Below, piece after piece: positions 5,596 to 5,611 of a DNA stretch of 5,611 nucleotides. The first letter of the stretch is position 1. Each line of letters opens with the position of its first letter. Origin of the DNA: an uncultured Chromatiaceae bacterium (lineage in GTDB: Bacteria > Pseudomonadota > Gammaproteobacteria > Enterobacterales > Alteromonadaceae); contig CAMLNG010000267.1 of the NCBI GenBank assembly GCA_946481195.1, forward strand, positions 1 to 5,611. Reading direction: 5' to 3'. Below the pieces are notes generated by a model. That model did no database searches and was not told where the DNA came from. It saw nothing but the letters and a program-made list of their open reading frames with translations. Both the position numbers and the translations under genes were made by a program.

Positions 5596-5611
5596 GTGTT
5601 TGGGCTTTGTG

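Overview
This window is a chromosomal housekeeping segment from a gammaproteobacterium, with four genes all on the + strand: the 3' end of pdxB, a complete asd-type gene, a complete fimV/hubP-type gene and a complete truA. The order resembles the pdxB-usg-truA cluster of Escherichia coli, with a large fimV gene between the asd/usg gene and truA. The protein sequences and the short-N-terminus FimV (the form known as HubP in Vibrio) suggest an Alteromonadales-type organism, perhaps near Rheinheimera, Alishewanella or Shewanella. That placement is an inference from recalled family features, not from a search.

Layout. Positions 2-238 encode the C-terminal 78 residues of erythronate-4-phosphate dehydrogenase. 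After a 15-nt gap with a good ribosome binding site, asd (254-1273) follows, probably on the same transcript, and ends at a strong intrinsic terminator (1294-1324). The 254-nt asd-fimV gap also holds a good match to a sigma-54 promoter (1417-1432), leader inverted repeats (1479-1503) and the fimV ribosome binding site. fimV (1528-4596, 1022 residues) encodes a signal peptide, a LysM-like FimV core, a coiled coil, one transmembrane helix, a roughly 700-residue acidic cytoplasmic region with repeated short motifs, and the FimV C-terminal TPR-like domain. A second strong terminator follows (4616-4640). truA (4722-5507) then has its own sigma-70-type promoter (4657-4685), lying within overlapping inverted repeats. 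The last 104 nt contain no gene and only a weak extended -10 candidate for a gene beyond the window.

Function. PdxB (vitamin B6 synthesis), Asd (the lysine/threonine/methionine/diaminopimelate branch) and TruA (tRNA pseudouridine 38-40) are core metabolic or RNA-modification enzymes. FimV/HubP is a cell-pole landmark protein and appears to be a separate transcription unit, set off by terminators on both sides. I see no mobile element, RNA gene, CRISPR array or plainly new system. The points most worth a second look are the possible sigma-54 control of fimV, the motif array in its cytoplasmic region, and the inverted repeats at the truA promoter.
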